From contig JAGWAK010000020.1 in NCBI GenBank assembly GCA_021296435.1, positions 1-16,321 of the forward strand: 16,321 nt of DNA, in the 5' to 3' direction. Numbering within the stretch: position 1 is the stretch's first letter; the number at the start of each line of letters is the position of its first letter. The position numbers were made by a program, and so were the translations under genes. The notes below the pieces were generated by a model that had not been told where the DNA came from, made no database searches, and saw only the letters and a list, made by a program, of their open reading frames with translations. Positions 7,467 to 14,617 of the stretch are shown here, one piece after another. The stretch is from Acidimicrobiia bacterium. Lineage in GTDB: Bacteria; Actinomycetota; Acidimicrobiia; Acidimicrobiales; CATQHL01.

Positions 7467-7775
7467 CTAGAGGACGGCCAGAACGTCGCTTTCCTTCACG
7501 ATCAGGTAGTCGTCACCATCCAGCGAAACCTCGGTCCCGGCGTACTTGCCGTAGAGAACCCGGTCTCCGGTGTTGACTTCCATCGGGATGCGTTCGCCGT
7601 CGTCGTTCATGCGGCCGGGGCCCACGGCGACGACGGTGCCCTGCTGCGGCTTTTCCTTGGCGGTGTCCGGAATGTACAGACCACCGCGCATCTCCTCGGT
7701 CTCTTCGAGCGGCGCGACGACGATGCGGTCGGCCATGGGGGAGATGTTCAGTTTCGTGTTCGAGGCGGTTGCCAT
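7467..7775 (-). CDS. groES: Co-chaperonin GroES (10 kDa, Hsp10)
   Basis: 102 residues, slightly longer than the usual 95 or so because of a short polar N-terminal extension before the family start-like segment LNISPMADRIVV. GroES is the seven-subunit lid that caps GroEL and encloses the substrate. The mobile loop (about residues 25-42, with the hydrophobic LYI contact tripeptide), the QQGTVVAVGPG strand and the GDRVLYGKYAGTEV segment are all recognisable. The ATG has a strong ribosome site, AAGGAGG at 7786-7792, spaced 10 nt. It is the first gene of the operon, downstream of a sigma-70-like promoter and a perfect CIRCE element, so heat induction through HrcA is expected. Confidence 0.99.
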   Translation of the reverse strand: MATASNTKLNISPMADRIVVAPLEETEEMRGGLYIPDTAKEKPQQGTVVAVGPGRMNDDGERIPMEVNTGDRVLYGKYAGTEVSLDGDDYLIVKESDVLAVL

Positions 7776-7848
7776 CTTGCCTGTCCCTCCTTGGACCTTC
7801 GGTGTTGGGTGATCCTTCCGATGAAAGCCGCGAGGGATCCCGCGGCTG

Positions 7849-7875
7849 TTAGCACTCTGGCGCAGCGAGTGCTAA
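7849..7875 (-). promoter_or_regulatory. CIRCE operator (HrcA binding site) of groESL
   Basis: TTAGCACTC - 9 nt - GAGTGCTAA is an exact match to the CIRCE consensus, with perfect 9-bp arms and the canonical 9-nt spacer. It lies 73 bp upstream of the groES start and within a few bases of the predicted transcription start. HrcA repression of groESL through this element is well established in many phyla. No hrcA gene lies in this window. Confidence 0.98.
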
Positions 7876-7884
7876 GGCGAGCCG

Positions 7885-7913
7885 AACATATGAAAACGCA
7901 CCGCTCCGATCAA
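7885..7913 (-). promoter_or_regulatory. Predicted housekeeping-sigma promoter of groES-groEL
   Basis: On the minus strand TTGATC (-35, 7913-7908) and TATGTT (-10, 7890-7885) are separated by exactly 17 bp. The predicted start is near 7878, immediately before CIRCE, which is the usual position for HrcA repression. Each hexamer matches consensus at four of six positions. The leader of about 100 nt also holds a GC-rich near-palindrome around 7828-7847. Confidence 0.65.
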
Positions 7914-8004
7914 GGGGCGTCGGCCAGCCGGCGGGAGCGGCGGCAAGAGCGGCGGCGGCATCGGGCGGCGGGCCGGCCGCGGAACCGGTCCGGGGGTTAT
8001 GAAA

Positions 8005-8034
8005 CCCGCCCCGTACACCTATCGTACGGGCGGG
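8005..8034. other. Strong inverted repeat upstream of the small membrane protein gene
   Basis: CCCGCCCCGTAC and GTACGGGCGGG pair over 11 bp with one bulged C and a 7-nt loop (ACCTATC). On the minus strand the stem is followed by TTTCAT, so it could stop leftward transcription from the coaX operon before it reaches groES. On the plus strand it ends six bases before the ribosome site of the small membrane protein gene, so it could be a leader hairpin or an operator. The sequence alone does not decide between these. Confidence 0.5.
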
Positions 8035-8040
8035 CCAGAA

Positions 8041-8048
8041 AGGGAGGT
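8041..8048 (+). promoter_or_regulatory. Ribosome binding site fixing the start of the small membrane protein gene
   Basis: AGGGAGGT lies 4 nt before the ATG at 8053. An in-frame ATG at 7999 adds 18 polar residues, lies beside the hairpin and has no comparable site, so 8053 is the preferred start. Confidence 0.75.
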
Positions 8049-8052
8049 CGAC

Positions 8053-8277
8053 ATGTTTCGTACAGCAGCAGTGCTTGTGGCCGCGGGTGCGGTGGGTCTG
8101 TGGGTGACGGGAATCCTCTTCTCCGTCGTCCTGCCCCTCGTGTGGATGGTCGTGAAGGTCGCGCTCTTCGTCGCGATTTTCTATCTGATCGTGCGGATGA
8201 TCAATCCGGAGTTCGCGGAAAAGATGAAGGAGAAGTGCTGCGGAGGCGCCGCTTTCTTCCGCGGATCCCGAAGCTAG
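8053..8277 (+). CDS. Small two-helix membrane protein of unknown function
   Basis: 74 residues. Two hydrophobic segments (about 4-24 and 26-47) predict two membrane-spanning helices joined by a very short turn. A basic/acidic tail with adjacent Cys62-Cys63 and glycines (KCCGG) follows. I do not recognise a family. The strong ribosome site, the hydrophobic composition and the fit between groES and coaX support a real gene. It is the only accepted gene on the plus strand. It diverges from groES and its stop lies 3 bp from the convergent coaX stop. The paired cysteines could bind metal, form a disulfide or be acylated; none of this can be shown here. I see no clear promoter, and no terminator after it. 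Confidence 0.7.
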   Translation: MFRTAAVLVAAGAVGLWVTGILFSVVLPLVWMVVKVALFVAIFYLIVRMINPEFAEKMKEKCCGGAAFFRGSRS

Positions 8278-8280
8278 CCG

Positions 8281-9051
8281 CTAGCCGGCGGGCGGTCCGA
8301 ACAGGTATCGGTCCGCGATCGCGAGGCCGGTGATCGTGAGCGCCGGCTCGATGCGGTCCACGGTGCGGCAGTGCGGCCCCACGACCCGCGCGAGCCCGCC
8401 CGTCGCGACGATGAGCGGCGCGCGCTCCCATTCCTCGACGAACCGCGCCACGATGCCGTCGATCCCTTCCACCACCGAGTAGAACCCGCCGCTCATCAGA
8501 CAGTCCTGCGTGTTGCGGCCGATGACCCGGGCCGGTTTCTCCACATGGATCTGGGGGAGTTGCGCCGTCGCGCGAGCGAGCTGGTCCGTGCCGGCCGTGG
8601 GACCGGGCGCGATGACTCCGCCCACGAAGACGCCGTCGGCCGTAATGCAATCGAACGTCGTCGCCGTCCCGAGATCCACGACGACGGTGTCGCGACGGTA
8701 GAGTTCCGCCGCGGCGAGCGTGTTCGCGATGCGGTCGGCGCCGACTTCGAGCGGGTGGTCGACATCCAGCCGGACGGGGATCGGAGATCCGCCGTTGAGG
8801 AAGCGCAGCGGCGCGTCGAGGCTCCTGCCCGCCGCCAGCCACACCCGGTGGAGCGCCGGGACGACGGAAGCGACGACGATCCGCTCCGGAGCCGGGAGTT
8901 CCCGCGCTCCGAGGAGCCCCCGGAGTTGGAAGCCGATCTCATCGGCCGTTCGACGCCGGTCCGTCGCGATCCTCCACGTGTGCACGGGGGTGAGATCCTC
9001 GAACCACCCGAGGACGGATTCGGTATTCCCGATGTCTACGGTGAGGAGCAT
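8281..9051 (-). CDS. coaX: Type III pantothenate kinase
   Basis: 256 residues from ATG 9051, close to the family length. It phosphorylates pantothenate with ATP, the first step of coenzyme A synthesis, in the cytosol. Type III enzymes belong to the ASKHA kinase superfamily. Visible motifs are the N-terminal phosphate loop DIGNT (6-10), VGADR (103-107) in the pantothenate site, DLGTATTFD (126-134), and a GG-I-PG segment (144-150). A TTG at 9069 would add six residues and overlap birA; the ATG gives the typical 'MLL-DIGNT' start and a GGAAG site upstream, so it is preferred. It is the last gene of the operon, starting 4 bp after the birA stop, and converges with the small membrane protein gene. 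Confidence 0.96.
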   Translation of the reverse strand: MLLTVDIGNTESVLGWFEDLTPVHTWRIATDRRRTADEIGFQLRGLLGARELPAPERIVVASVVPALHRVWLAAGRSLDAPLRFLNGGSPIPVRLDVDHPLEVGADRIANTLAAAELYRRDTVVVDLGTATTFDCITADGVFVGGVIAPGPTAGTDQLARATAQLPQIHVEKPARVIGRNTQDCLMSGGFYSVVEGIDGIVARFVEEWERAPLIVATGGLARVVGPHCRTVDRIEPALTITGLAIADRYLFGPPAG

Positions 9052-9055
9052 GAGA

Positions 9056-9874
9056 TCAGCTTCCGCCAAGAGCGATGGAGCCCGCGACGACGCGGCGCAG
9101 GGCGCCCCCGCGCGGCCGCAGCAGGAGGGCGCCGTCCGGGGCGATGCCGGCCGCGAGGCCGATGGCGGGTTCGCGGTCCGAGAGCCGATGCTCGACCCAG
9201 CGATTCTTCAACCAGTCGAGACGGTCGAGTTCATCGAGCGACGCCGCGTCGAGCGAAGTCGGCACGCTCAGGAGCCGGCGTTCGAGTCCCGCCACGACCG
9301 CGTCCGCGACGTCGACGAGAGGCGCCGGACCCACGCAATCGGCCAGGGCCACCGCTCCGTCGACATCGCCCGGCAGCCGGCCGGCCTCGACGTTGACGCC
9401 GACGCCGACGACAAGCAACACATCGTTGCCGCCGTCCCGCGTCGTCTCCGCCAGGATACCGCCGAGCTTCCGCTCCCGCGCCATGAGGTCGTTGGGCCAC
9501 TTCACGGCCGAGCCGAGGCCCGGGAAGCGCCGGTTCAGTTCGCGGGCGAGATCGACGCCGGCCACGACCGTGACGAGCGGCGGCACCGCGGCCGCGCTCG
9601 GGCGAAGCACCATGCTGAGATATACGCCCGCTCCCGCCGGAGACCCCCAGCTTCGGCCCGCCCTTCCCCGCCCGGCCGTCTGCTCATGGCAGAGCACGAT
9701 CGTGCCGGACGGCGCCCCGGCTTCCGCCAGTTCACGGGCGAGATCGTTCGACGAAGGGATGCGGTCGAAGGCGAAGACCGATTCCCGGTCCCAGCGCTCG
9801 CGCAGCGCGGCGACGGGCTCCCCGGCCCAACCTTCTGCTTCTTCTGCGAGCATCGTCGCTCCGACATCAGTCAT
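9056..9874 (-). CDS. birA: Biotin--[acetyl-CoA-carboxylase] ligase, catalytic type without DNA-binding domain
   Basis: 272 residues. The enzyme activates biotin with ATP to biotinyl-AMP and transfers it to the lysine of biotin carboxyl carrier domains, in the cytosol. The signature loop GRGRAGRSW (68-76), KWPNDL (125-130) and KLGGILAE (136-143) are all present, and a small C-terminal beta domain follows. There is no N-terminal winged helix, so this is a group I ligase that should not repress biotin genes as E. coli BirA does. The ATG lies 7 bp after the uppP stop and 4 bp separate its stop from coaX, indicating cotranscription. Confidence 0.96.
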   Translation of the reverse strand: MTDVGATMLAEEAEGWAGEPVAALRERWDRESVFAFDRIPSSNDLARELAEAGAPSGTIVLCHEQTAGRGRAGRSWGSPAGAGVYLSMVLRPSAAAVPPLVTVVAGVDLARELNRRFPGLGSAVKWPNDLMARERKLGGILAETTRDGGNDVLLVVGVGVNVEAGRLPGDVDGAVALADCVGPAPLVDVADAVVAGLERRLLSVPTSLDAASLDELDRLDWLKNRWVEHRLSDREPAIGLAAGIAPDGALLLRPRGGALRRVVAGSIALGGS

Positions 9875-9881
9875 TCAGCGG

Positions 9882-10682
9882 TCATCCCCGAAGCGCCGGC
9901 CAGATCGCGGCCGCCGCAAGGTACCCCCCGCCGATGAACCAGCAGTACCAGGCGAAGCGGTGGAATACGCGCCGCTCGAGCATCCTCAGGAAGATACGAA
10001 TGGCGAAGACCCCTGACAGGGCCGAAGCCGCGAAGGCGACCGCGAGGGGCAGAACCCCGACCGCGAGTCCCGCCTCCCCGAGATCCGGCGCCTGCAGCAC
10101 CGCCGCCCCTCCGATCGCGGGGATGGAGAGGAGAAAGGAGAACTCGGCCGCGCGGCGGGGTTCGACGCCGGCGGCGGCCGCCGCAGCCACGGTACTCCCC
10201 GAACGCGAAATGCCGGGCAGGATGGCGGCGGCCTGCGCGAGACCGATCGCCAGCGCCCCGCCGGCCGTCGGCCGCGCGCCAGTTGCCCGGCGAGACAGGT
10301 GCCGGATCGACCAGACGACGGCGCCCGTGACCAGAAGCATCGTCGCCGCGAGCACCGGCCGCTCGAACGTGGGCTCCAGCACGTCCCGCAGGCCGACCCC
10401 GACGGCGGCGGCCGGGAGCGTGGCCACGGCCAGGAGTCCGACATCCCTCATGCTCGCACGATCCGCCGTACACGCGCCCCGCACCAGCGCGGCGACGCGT
10501 CGGCGATAGACCCAGGACACGGCGCACAGCGTCGCGACATGCACGGTGACCTCGAACACGACCCCGGGGAGCTCGACCCCGAACAGCGCCTGCCCGAGCA
10601 CGAGATGTCCCGAACTCGACACGGGCAGGAACTCCGTGAGGCCCTGGACGACGCCGAGGACAAAGGCTTCGAACGGGTTCAC
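9882..10682 (-). CDS. uppP: Undecaprenyl-diphosphatase (BacA/UppP family)
   Basis: 266 residues and strongly hydrophobic, with several membrane helices. It dephosphorylates undecaprenyl diphosphate to regenerate the lipid carrier for peptidoglycan and other envelope polymers; family members confer bacitracin resistance when overexpressed. The two signature regions are present: QGLTEFLPVSSSGH (13-26, with Gln13, Glu17 and His26 at the catalytic positions) and PGISRSGST (156-164, with Arg160). The start is a GTG whose GTGA overlaps the bshA stop by 4 bp, suggesting translational coupling. birA follows after 7 bp. Confidence 0.97.
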   Translation of the reverse strand: MNPFEAFVLGVVQGLTEFLPVSSSGHLVLGQALFGVELPGVVFEVTVHVATLCAVSWVYRRRVAALVRGACTADRASMRDVGLLAVATLPAAAVGVGLRDVLEPTFERPVLAATMLLVTGAVVWSIRHLSRRATGARPTAGGALAIGLAQAAAILPGISRSGSTVAAAAAAGVEPRRAAEFSFLLSIPAIGGAAVLQAPDLGEAGLAVGVLPLAVAFAASALSGVFAIRIFLRMLERRVFHRFAWYCWFIGGGYLAAAAIWPALRG

Positions 10683-11836
10683 GCCGTCGGCTCCCCCGGG
10701 TCGTCATCCCCGTCCGCGAGGACTCTGCGGTAGAGCGACTCGTAGCGGGGGACGATGCGGTCAATCGTGAAGCGCTCGAGCGCCCGATCCCGCGACGCGC
10801 CGGAGAACGCGTCCCAGCGGGCCTCATCGCTCAGCACCGAGATCGCCGATGCCGCCATCGCTTCGACCGCTCCGACCGGATGGAGGTAGCCGGTCACGCC
10901 GTGCTCCACCACCTCGTCGAGGCCCGTTCCGGACGATCCCACCACGGGAACGCCGGACGCCTGCGCTTCCAGCGCCACGAGACCGAAGGATTCCTGCTCG
11001 CTCGGGAGAAGAAAGAGGTCGGCGCTGGCGAGGAGTTCGGCGACGGAATCGATCTTGCCCAGAAAGACGACGCGCTCCGCGATACCCAGGTCCGCGGCGA
11101 TCTCCGCGGCGCGCTGCCGCTCCGGACCGTCTCCCACGAGGATGAGGCGAGCCGGCACGGCGTGCGCGATCCGGGCAAACACCTGCATGAGGTCCGGAAT
11201 CCGCTTCACGGCCCGGAAATTGGAGATGTGCATCACGACCTTTTCTCCGGCCCGCGCGAGGAGGTGCCGGCCCCGGTAGCGGTCGCGGTCGTAGATCTTC
11301 GGGTCGACGAAGTTCGGGATGACCTCGATCGCGCAGCGTTCGCAGTCGAAGTCGCGGTGCGTCCGCTCGCGCAACCAGTCGGAGACGGCGGTGATCCGGT
11401 CGGACTTCTCGATCGAGAAGCGGGTGATCGACCAGTAGGACGGATCCTGGCCGACGAGCGTGATGTCCGTGCCGTGCAGGGTCGTTACGAGCTTCACGTC
11501 GCGGCCTCCGTCCCGGAGCATGTCGCGCGCGATCCATCCGGCCGTGGCGTGGGGGATCGCGTAGTGCACATGGAGGAGGTCGAGTGCCTCGCGCCGTGCG
11601 ACTTCGTGCATCGTGACGGCAAGCGCGAGCGAATAGGGGGGGTATTCGAACAGCGGGTAGCGGTTGACCTCGACTTCGTGGAAGTAGACGCCGTCGATGA
11701 AGTGAATGAGACGGAACGGCTGCGCATAGGAGATGAAGTGTACCTCGTGCCCCCTTCGGGCGAGGCCCAACCCCAGCTCGGTGGCGACCGCCCCGGAGCC
11801 TCCGTATGTCGGATAGCACGTGATCCCGATCTTCAT
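10679..11836 (-). CDS. bshA: N-acetyl-alpha-D-glucosaminyl L-malate synthase (bacillithiol synthesis, GT4 glycosyltransferase)
   Basis: 385 residues from ATG 11836, giving the classic MKIGITCYPTYGGSG start; an ATG four codons upstream is possible. BshA joins GlcNAc from UDP-GlcNAc to L-malate, the first step to the low-molecular-weight thiol bacillithiol. Visible are the glycine loop GGSG (12-15), HGTD (121-124), the SNFRAVKR segment (205-212) between the two Rossmann domains, and the EX7E nucleotide-sugar motif (Glu282...Glu290) in the C-terminal domain. A short acidic tail follows. It lies 31 bp after miaA and overlaps uppP by 4 bp. The enzymes for the later steps (BshB, BshC) are not in the window. 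A related GT4 specificity cannot be fully excluded, but the N-terminus is very BshA-like. Confidence 0.93.
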   Translation of the reverse strand: MKIGITCYPTYGGSGAVATELGLGLARRGHEVHFISYAQPFRLIHFIDGVYFHEVEVNRYPLFEYPPYSLALAVTMHEVARREALDLLHVHYAIPHATAGWIARDMLRDGGRDVKLVTTLHGTDITLVGQDPSYWSITRFSIEKSDRITAVSDWLRERTHRDFDCERCAIEVIPNFVDPKIYDRDRYRGRHLLARAGEKVVMHISNFRAVKRIPDLMQVFARIAHAVPARLILVGDGPERQRAAEIAADLGIAERVVFLGKIDSVAELLASADLFLLPSEQESFGLVALEAQASGVPVVGSSGTGLDEVVEHGVTGYLHPVGAVEAMAASAISVLSDEARWDAFSGASRDRALERFTIDRIVPRYESLYRRVLADGDDDPGEPTA

Positions 11837-11867
11837 CGTCCCCGTCATCGTCTTCACCGTCCCGTCT

Positions 11868-12797
11868 TCATCCTGATTCGCGCCAGTCTGTTGCGATGCG
11901 GCGCGCAAGTTGTCCCGGTGTCGTCGACCCGTCCAGCGAATCGAGCACGACCGCGTTCCCGGGGACCTGGTGCCTGAACCACGTCCGCTGCCGGCGCGCG
12001 TAGCGCCAGGTGGCCCTCCACACGCGATCGACCGTCTCATCCACGCCGGCCTCGCCCCGGACGAGCGCCGCGACATCCGCGTAGCCCAGCGCGTCGAAGG
12101 CGCGCGAGCCATCGAGGCCGCGTGCCAGGAGGTTGCGCACCTCCTCCGGCCAGGCGCCGCCCCGGATCAACGCCTCGGCGCGGCGGGCGATCCGCTCTCT
12201 GAGGAGCGGCGCGGGCCAATCCAGCACATAGGTCGCGGTCCGCAGCGGCGGACGCTCGGTCGGCGCGCTCGTCATCCAGCGGGTCAGCGGCACACCCGTC
12301 AGAAGCGCCAGTTCCACCGTGCGCGCCGCTCGCTGCCGGTCGAGCGGGCGGTGCCGCGCAGCCAGCACCGGATCGAGGCGGGCCGCCCAGCGCACCAGTT
12401 CCTCGCGTTCGAGCCGGTCCAGCCGGGCGTGCAGCGCCGCGCGGCGTGCCGGGTCAAGCGGGGGCTCCTCGAACATCGGGTGCGTGAGCGCACGAAGGAA
12501 CAGCCCGGTCCCGCCGGCGAGGATGGGGACGCACCCCCGAGCCCGGATCTCGGACAGCCAGCGAGCCGCCAGGCGCGCGAAGCGACCCGCGCCGTAGCGC
12601 TCGTGCGGATCGAGAAAGCCGACGCCGTGGTGCGGCGCGGCGGCGAGTTCACGGGCGGAGGGCGCCGCGGTCCCGATGACGAAGCCGCGGTACGCCTGGC
12701 GGCTGTCCATGGAGATGATCTCGCCGTCCAGCCGGCGCGCGACCTCGATGGCGACGGACGTCTTGCCCGAGGCGGTAGGGCCCGCGATGGCCGGCAC
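11868..12797 (-). CDS. miaA: tRNA dimethylallyltransferase
   Basis: 309 residues. It transfers a dimethylallyl group to N6 of adenosine 37 in tRNAs that read codons starting with U, improving decoding. Motifs are the P-loop GPTASGKT (6-13), DSRQAYR (31-37), GGTGLFLRAL (95-104), the DALGY segment (235-239) and RRQRTWFR (268-275) near the C-terminus. The start is uncertain: GTG at 12797 has GGGGAG 7 nt upstream and is preferred, while GTG at 12812 would add five residues but lacks a good site. The much longer open frame upstream is antisense-like extension across mutL and not part of the gene. It lies between mutL (26 bp) and bshA (31 bp) in the operon. Confidence 0.95.
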   Translation of the reverse strand: MPAIAGPTASGKTSVAIEVARRLDGEIISMDSRQAYRGFVIGTAAPSARELAAAPHHGVGFLDPHERYGAGRFARLAARWLSEIRARGCVPILAGGTGLFLRALTHPMFEEPPLDPARRAALHARLDRLEREELVRWAARLDPVLAARHRPLDRQRAARTVELALLTGVPLTRWMTSAPTERPPLRTATYVLDWPAPLLRERIARRAEALIRGGAWPEEVRNLLARGLDGSRAFDALGYADVAALVRGEAGVDETVDRVWRATWRYARRQRTWFRHQVPGNAVVLDSLDGSTTPGQLARRIATDWRESG

Positions 12798-12804
12798 GGG
12801 TGAA

Positions 12805-12810
12805 CTCCCC
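12805..12810 (-). promoter_or_regulatory. Ribosome binding site deciding the miaA start
   Basis: GGGGAG on the minus strand, 7 nt before the GTG at 12797. The alternative GTG at 12812 has no such site at usual spacing. Confidence 0.5.
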
Positions 12811-12823
12811 ACGGGCGCGGCGC

Positions 12824-14617
12824 CTACCCGCGGCCGAACCGCCGGTCGAGCTCCTCGACGCTCAGGCGCACGATCGTCGGGCGGCCATGGACGTCGTGTC
12901 CGGGCAGCGGAGTCGCGAACAACCGGTCGAAGAGTTCCCTCGCCTCTTCCGGCGAGATGTGCTCGCCCGCCTTGATCGCGCCCTTGCACGCCATGCTCAT
13001 CGCGAGGCGCTCGTGCTGGCTGCGCGCCGTATTCACCAGCGGGGATCCCTCCGCCAGTTCGCGCACCATCTCGCGCAGGCAGCGTTCCGCGTCGAAGCGG
13101 GCGTGGGGCTGCGGGGCCGCCGTCAGAATCCAGGTCCGCTCGCCGAACGGCTCCAGCTCGAACCCCTGCCGCACGAGCAAGCCGGCGAGATCCTCGAGCG
13201 CCTCGGCCTCCGGAGGCGAGAACTGCATGGTGACCGGAAAGAGGAGCGCCTGCGAGGTGCCCCCCCCCGCCTCGAACTGCGCCATGATCTCCTCGTACAG
13301 AACGCGTTCGTGCGCCGAGTGCTGGTCGACGATGAGGAGCCCGTCGCGGGTCGCCGCGAGAAAGTAACGGTCGTGGAGTTGCCACAGTTCCGGGCCGACG
13401 AACGGAGCCTCCGCCGCGCCCCCCTCCCCGCTCGCGCCGACTGCGCCCCCCGGCTCGGGCGGCTCGCCCGCGTCGTCGCGCCCTGAGACGAAGAGCGCGA
13501 ACTGCGGCATCTCCGCGGGCGGCTCGCCGCGGCGTGTCCGGGCACGGCCGCGGGAGGATGTTCGATCGGCTCGCTCCGGGTCGGGCGCGTCGCCGGGGAC
13601 TCCCACCGGTTTCGTCGAGTCGAGCCGCGCCAGCGCGGCCCGCACCGCATCGTGCACGGCGGTCTCGACGCTCTCGCGGTCACGGAACCGCACCTCCGCC
13701 TTGGCCGGGTGGACGTTGACATCCACCGATGCGGGCGGCGTCTCGATCCGCAGGAAGAGACTCGGCCGAACGCCCTCCACGACCGTCGTCCGGAACGCGT
13801 CATCCACCAGCCGCAGGAGCGCGGGATCCCGAAAGGGGCGGCCGTTCACGAACGTGTAGCGGCGCCCTCCCCTCGCGCGCGCCGCATCGGGCCGCTGGAC
13901 GAAGCCTCGGACCCGCACGGGGCCGCCCGCATCTTCCACGGGAATGAGCGTGGGGGCGAGGTCTCCCCAAAGCTGGCCGATCCGTTCGAGCCAGTCCCGC
14001 GCGGGGGCGAGATCCATGGAGGCGCGGCGGTTCGACTCGAGCCGGAAGCCGACGGCAGGGTTCGCAAGCGCGAGGAGCACGAGCGCTTCGCCCGCGGCCC
14101 GGGACTCGGCGGCCGAACTCCCGAGGAACTTTGCGCGCGCCGGCAGATCGGGGACCCGGGCGCGGACCGTCCCCGTCGTGCCGCGCCGGCGCGGCACGTC
14201 ATCGACGCTGCGGATGCGCCCGAAATCGACCCGCGCCCGCACGCCCTCTTCCGGGCTCAGCGCCGTATGCAGTTCGAAACGGCTGACCGCCGCGATGGAG
14301 GGCAGCGCCTCGCCCCGGAAGCCGAAGGAGCGGACGCTGCGCAGATCATCCACGCTCCGGATCTTGCTCGTCGCGTGCCGGTCCAGAGCGAGCACCGCGT
14401 CCTCGCGATTCATCCCGCTCCCGTCGTCCGAGACCCGGATCTCGGTCTTCCCTCCGTTGCGGAGCGCGACCTCAACGCGCCGCGCCCCCGCATCGACCGC
14501 GTTCTCGGCGAGTTCCTTGACGACGGAGGCGGGACGCTCCACGACCTCGCCGGCCGCAATCTGGTTCGCGACATGGTCGGGCAGGATCCGTACGCCGCCC
14601 GCCCCCGGGCGGCTCAT
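12824..14617 (-). CDS. mutL: DNA mismatch repair protein MutL, endonuclease-type
   Basis: 597 residues. MutL couples mismatch recognition by MutS to strand incision. The N-terminal GHKL ATPase shows Glu35 and Asn39 (KELAENAVDAG), DDGSGM (64-69), HATSKI (81-86), SFGFRGEAL (97-105) and VNVHPAKAEVRF (300-311). A proline/glycine-rich linker (about 335-405) leads to the C-terminal dimerisation domain. That domain has DQHSAHERVLYE (431-442), fitting DQHA(X)2E(X)4E with Ser for Ala, and ACK (543-545), so nicking activity is expected as in organisms without MutH. The usual CPHGRP zinc-site motif reads DVHGRP (575-580), lacking the cysteine. The ATG overlaps the tatD stop as ATGA. An open frame continues upstream across tatD but is not coding. 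Confidence 0.97.
   Translation of the reverse strand: MSRPGAGGVRILPDHVANQIAAGEVVERPASVVKELAENAVDAGARRVEVALRNGGKTEIRVSDDGSGMNREDAVLALDRHATSKIRSVDDLRSVRSFGFRGEALPSIAAVSRFELHTALSPEEGVRARVDFGRIRSVDDVPRRRGTTGTVRARVPDLPARAKFLGSSAAESRAAGEALVLLALANPAVGFRLESNRRASMDLAPARDWLERIGQLWGDLAPTLIPVEDAGGPVRVRGFVQRPDAARARGGRRYTFVNGRPFRDPALLRLVDDAFRTTVVEGVRPSLFLRIETPPASVDVNVHPAKAEVRFRDRESVETAVHDAVRAALARLDSTKPVGVPGDAPDPERADRTSSRGRARTRRGEPPAEMPQFALFVSGRDDAGEPPEPGGAVGASGEGGAAEAPFVGPELWQLHDRYFLAATRDGLLIVDQHSAHERVLYEEIMAQFEAGGGTSQALLFPVTMQFSPPEAEALEDLAGLLVRQGFELEPFGERTWILTAAPQPHARFDAERCLREMVRELAEGSPLVNTARSQHERLAMSMACKGAIKAGEHISPEEARELFDRLFATPLPGHDVHGRPTIVRLSVEELDRRFGRG

Noticed and set aside
8235..8300. Possible bidirectional terminator between the convergent small gene and coaX
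   Set aside because: Only short GCTAGC repeats are visible around the two stops, with no stable stem followed by a T-run.
9052..9069. TTG start adding six residues to CoaX
   Set aside because: It would overlap birA by 14 bp, and the ATG at 9051 gives the typical family N-terminus.
12798..13385. Long N-terminal extension of the miaA frame
   Set aside because: It runs across the mutL coding region in another frame. The P-loop of MiaA sits at the start of the short form, as in the family.
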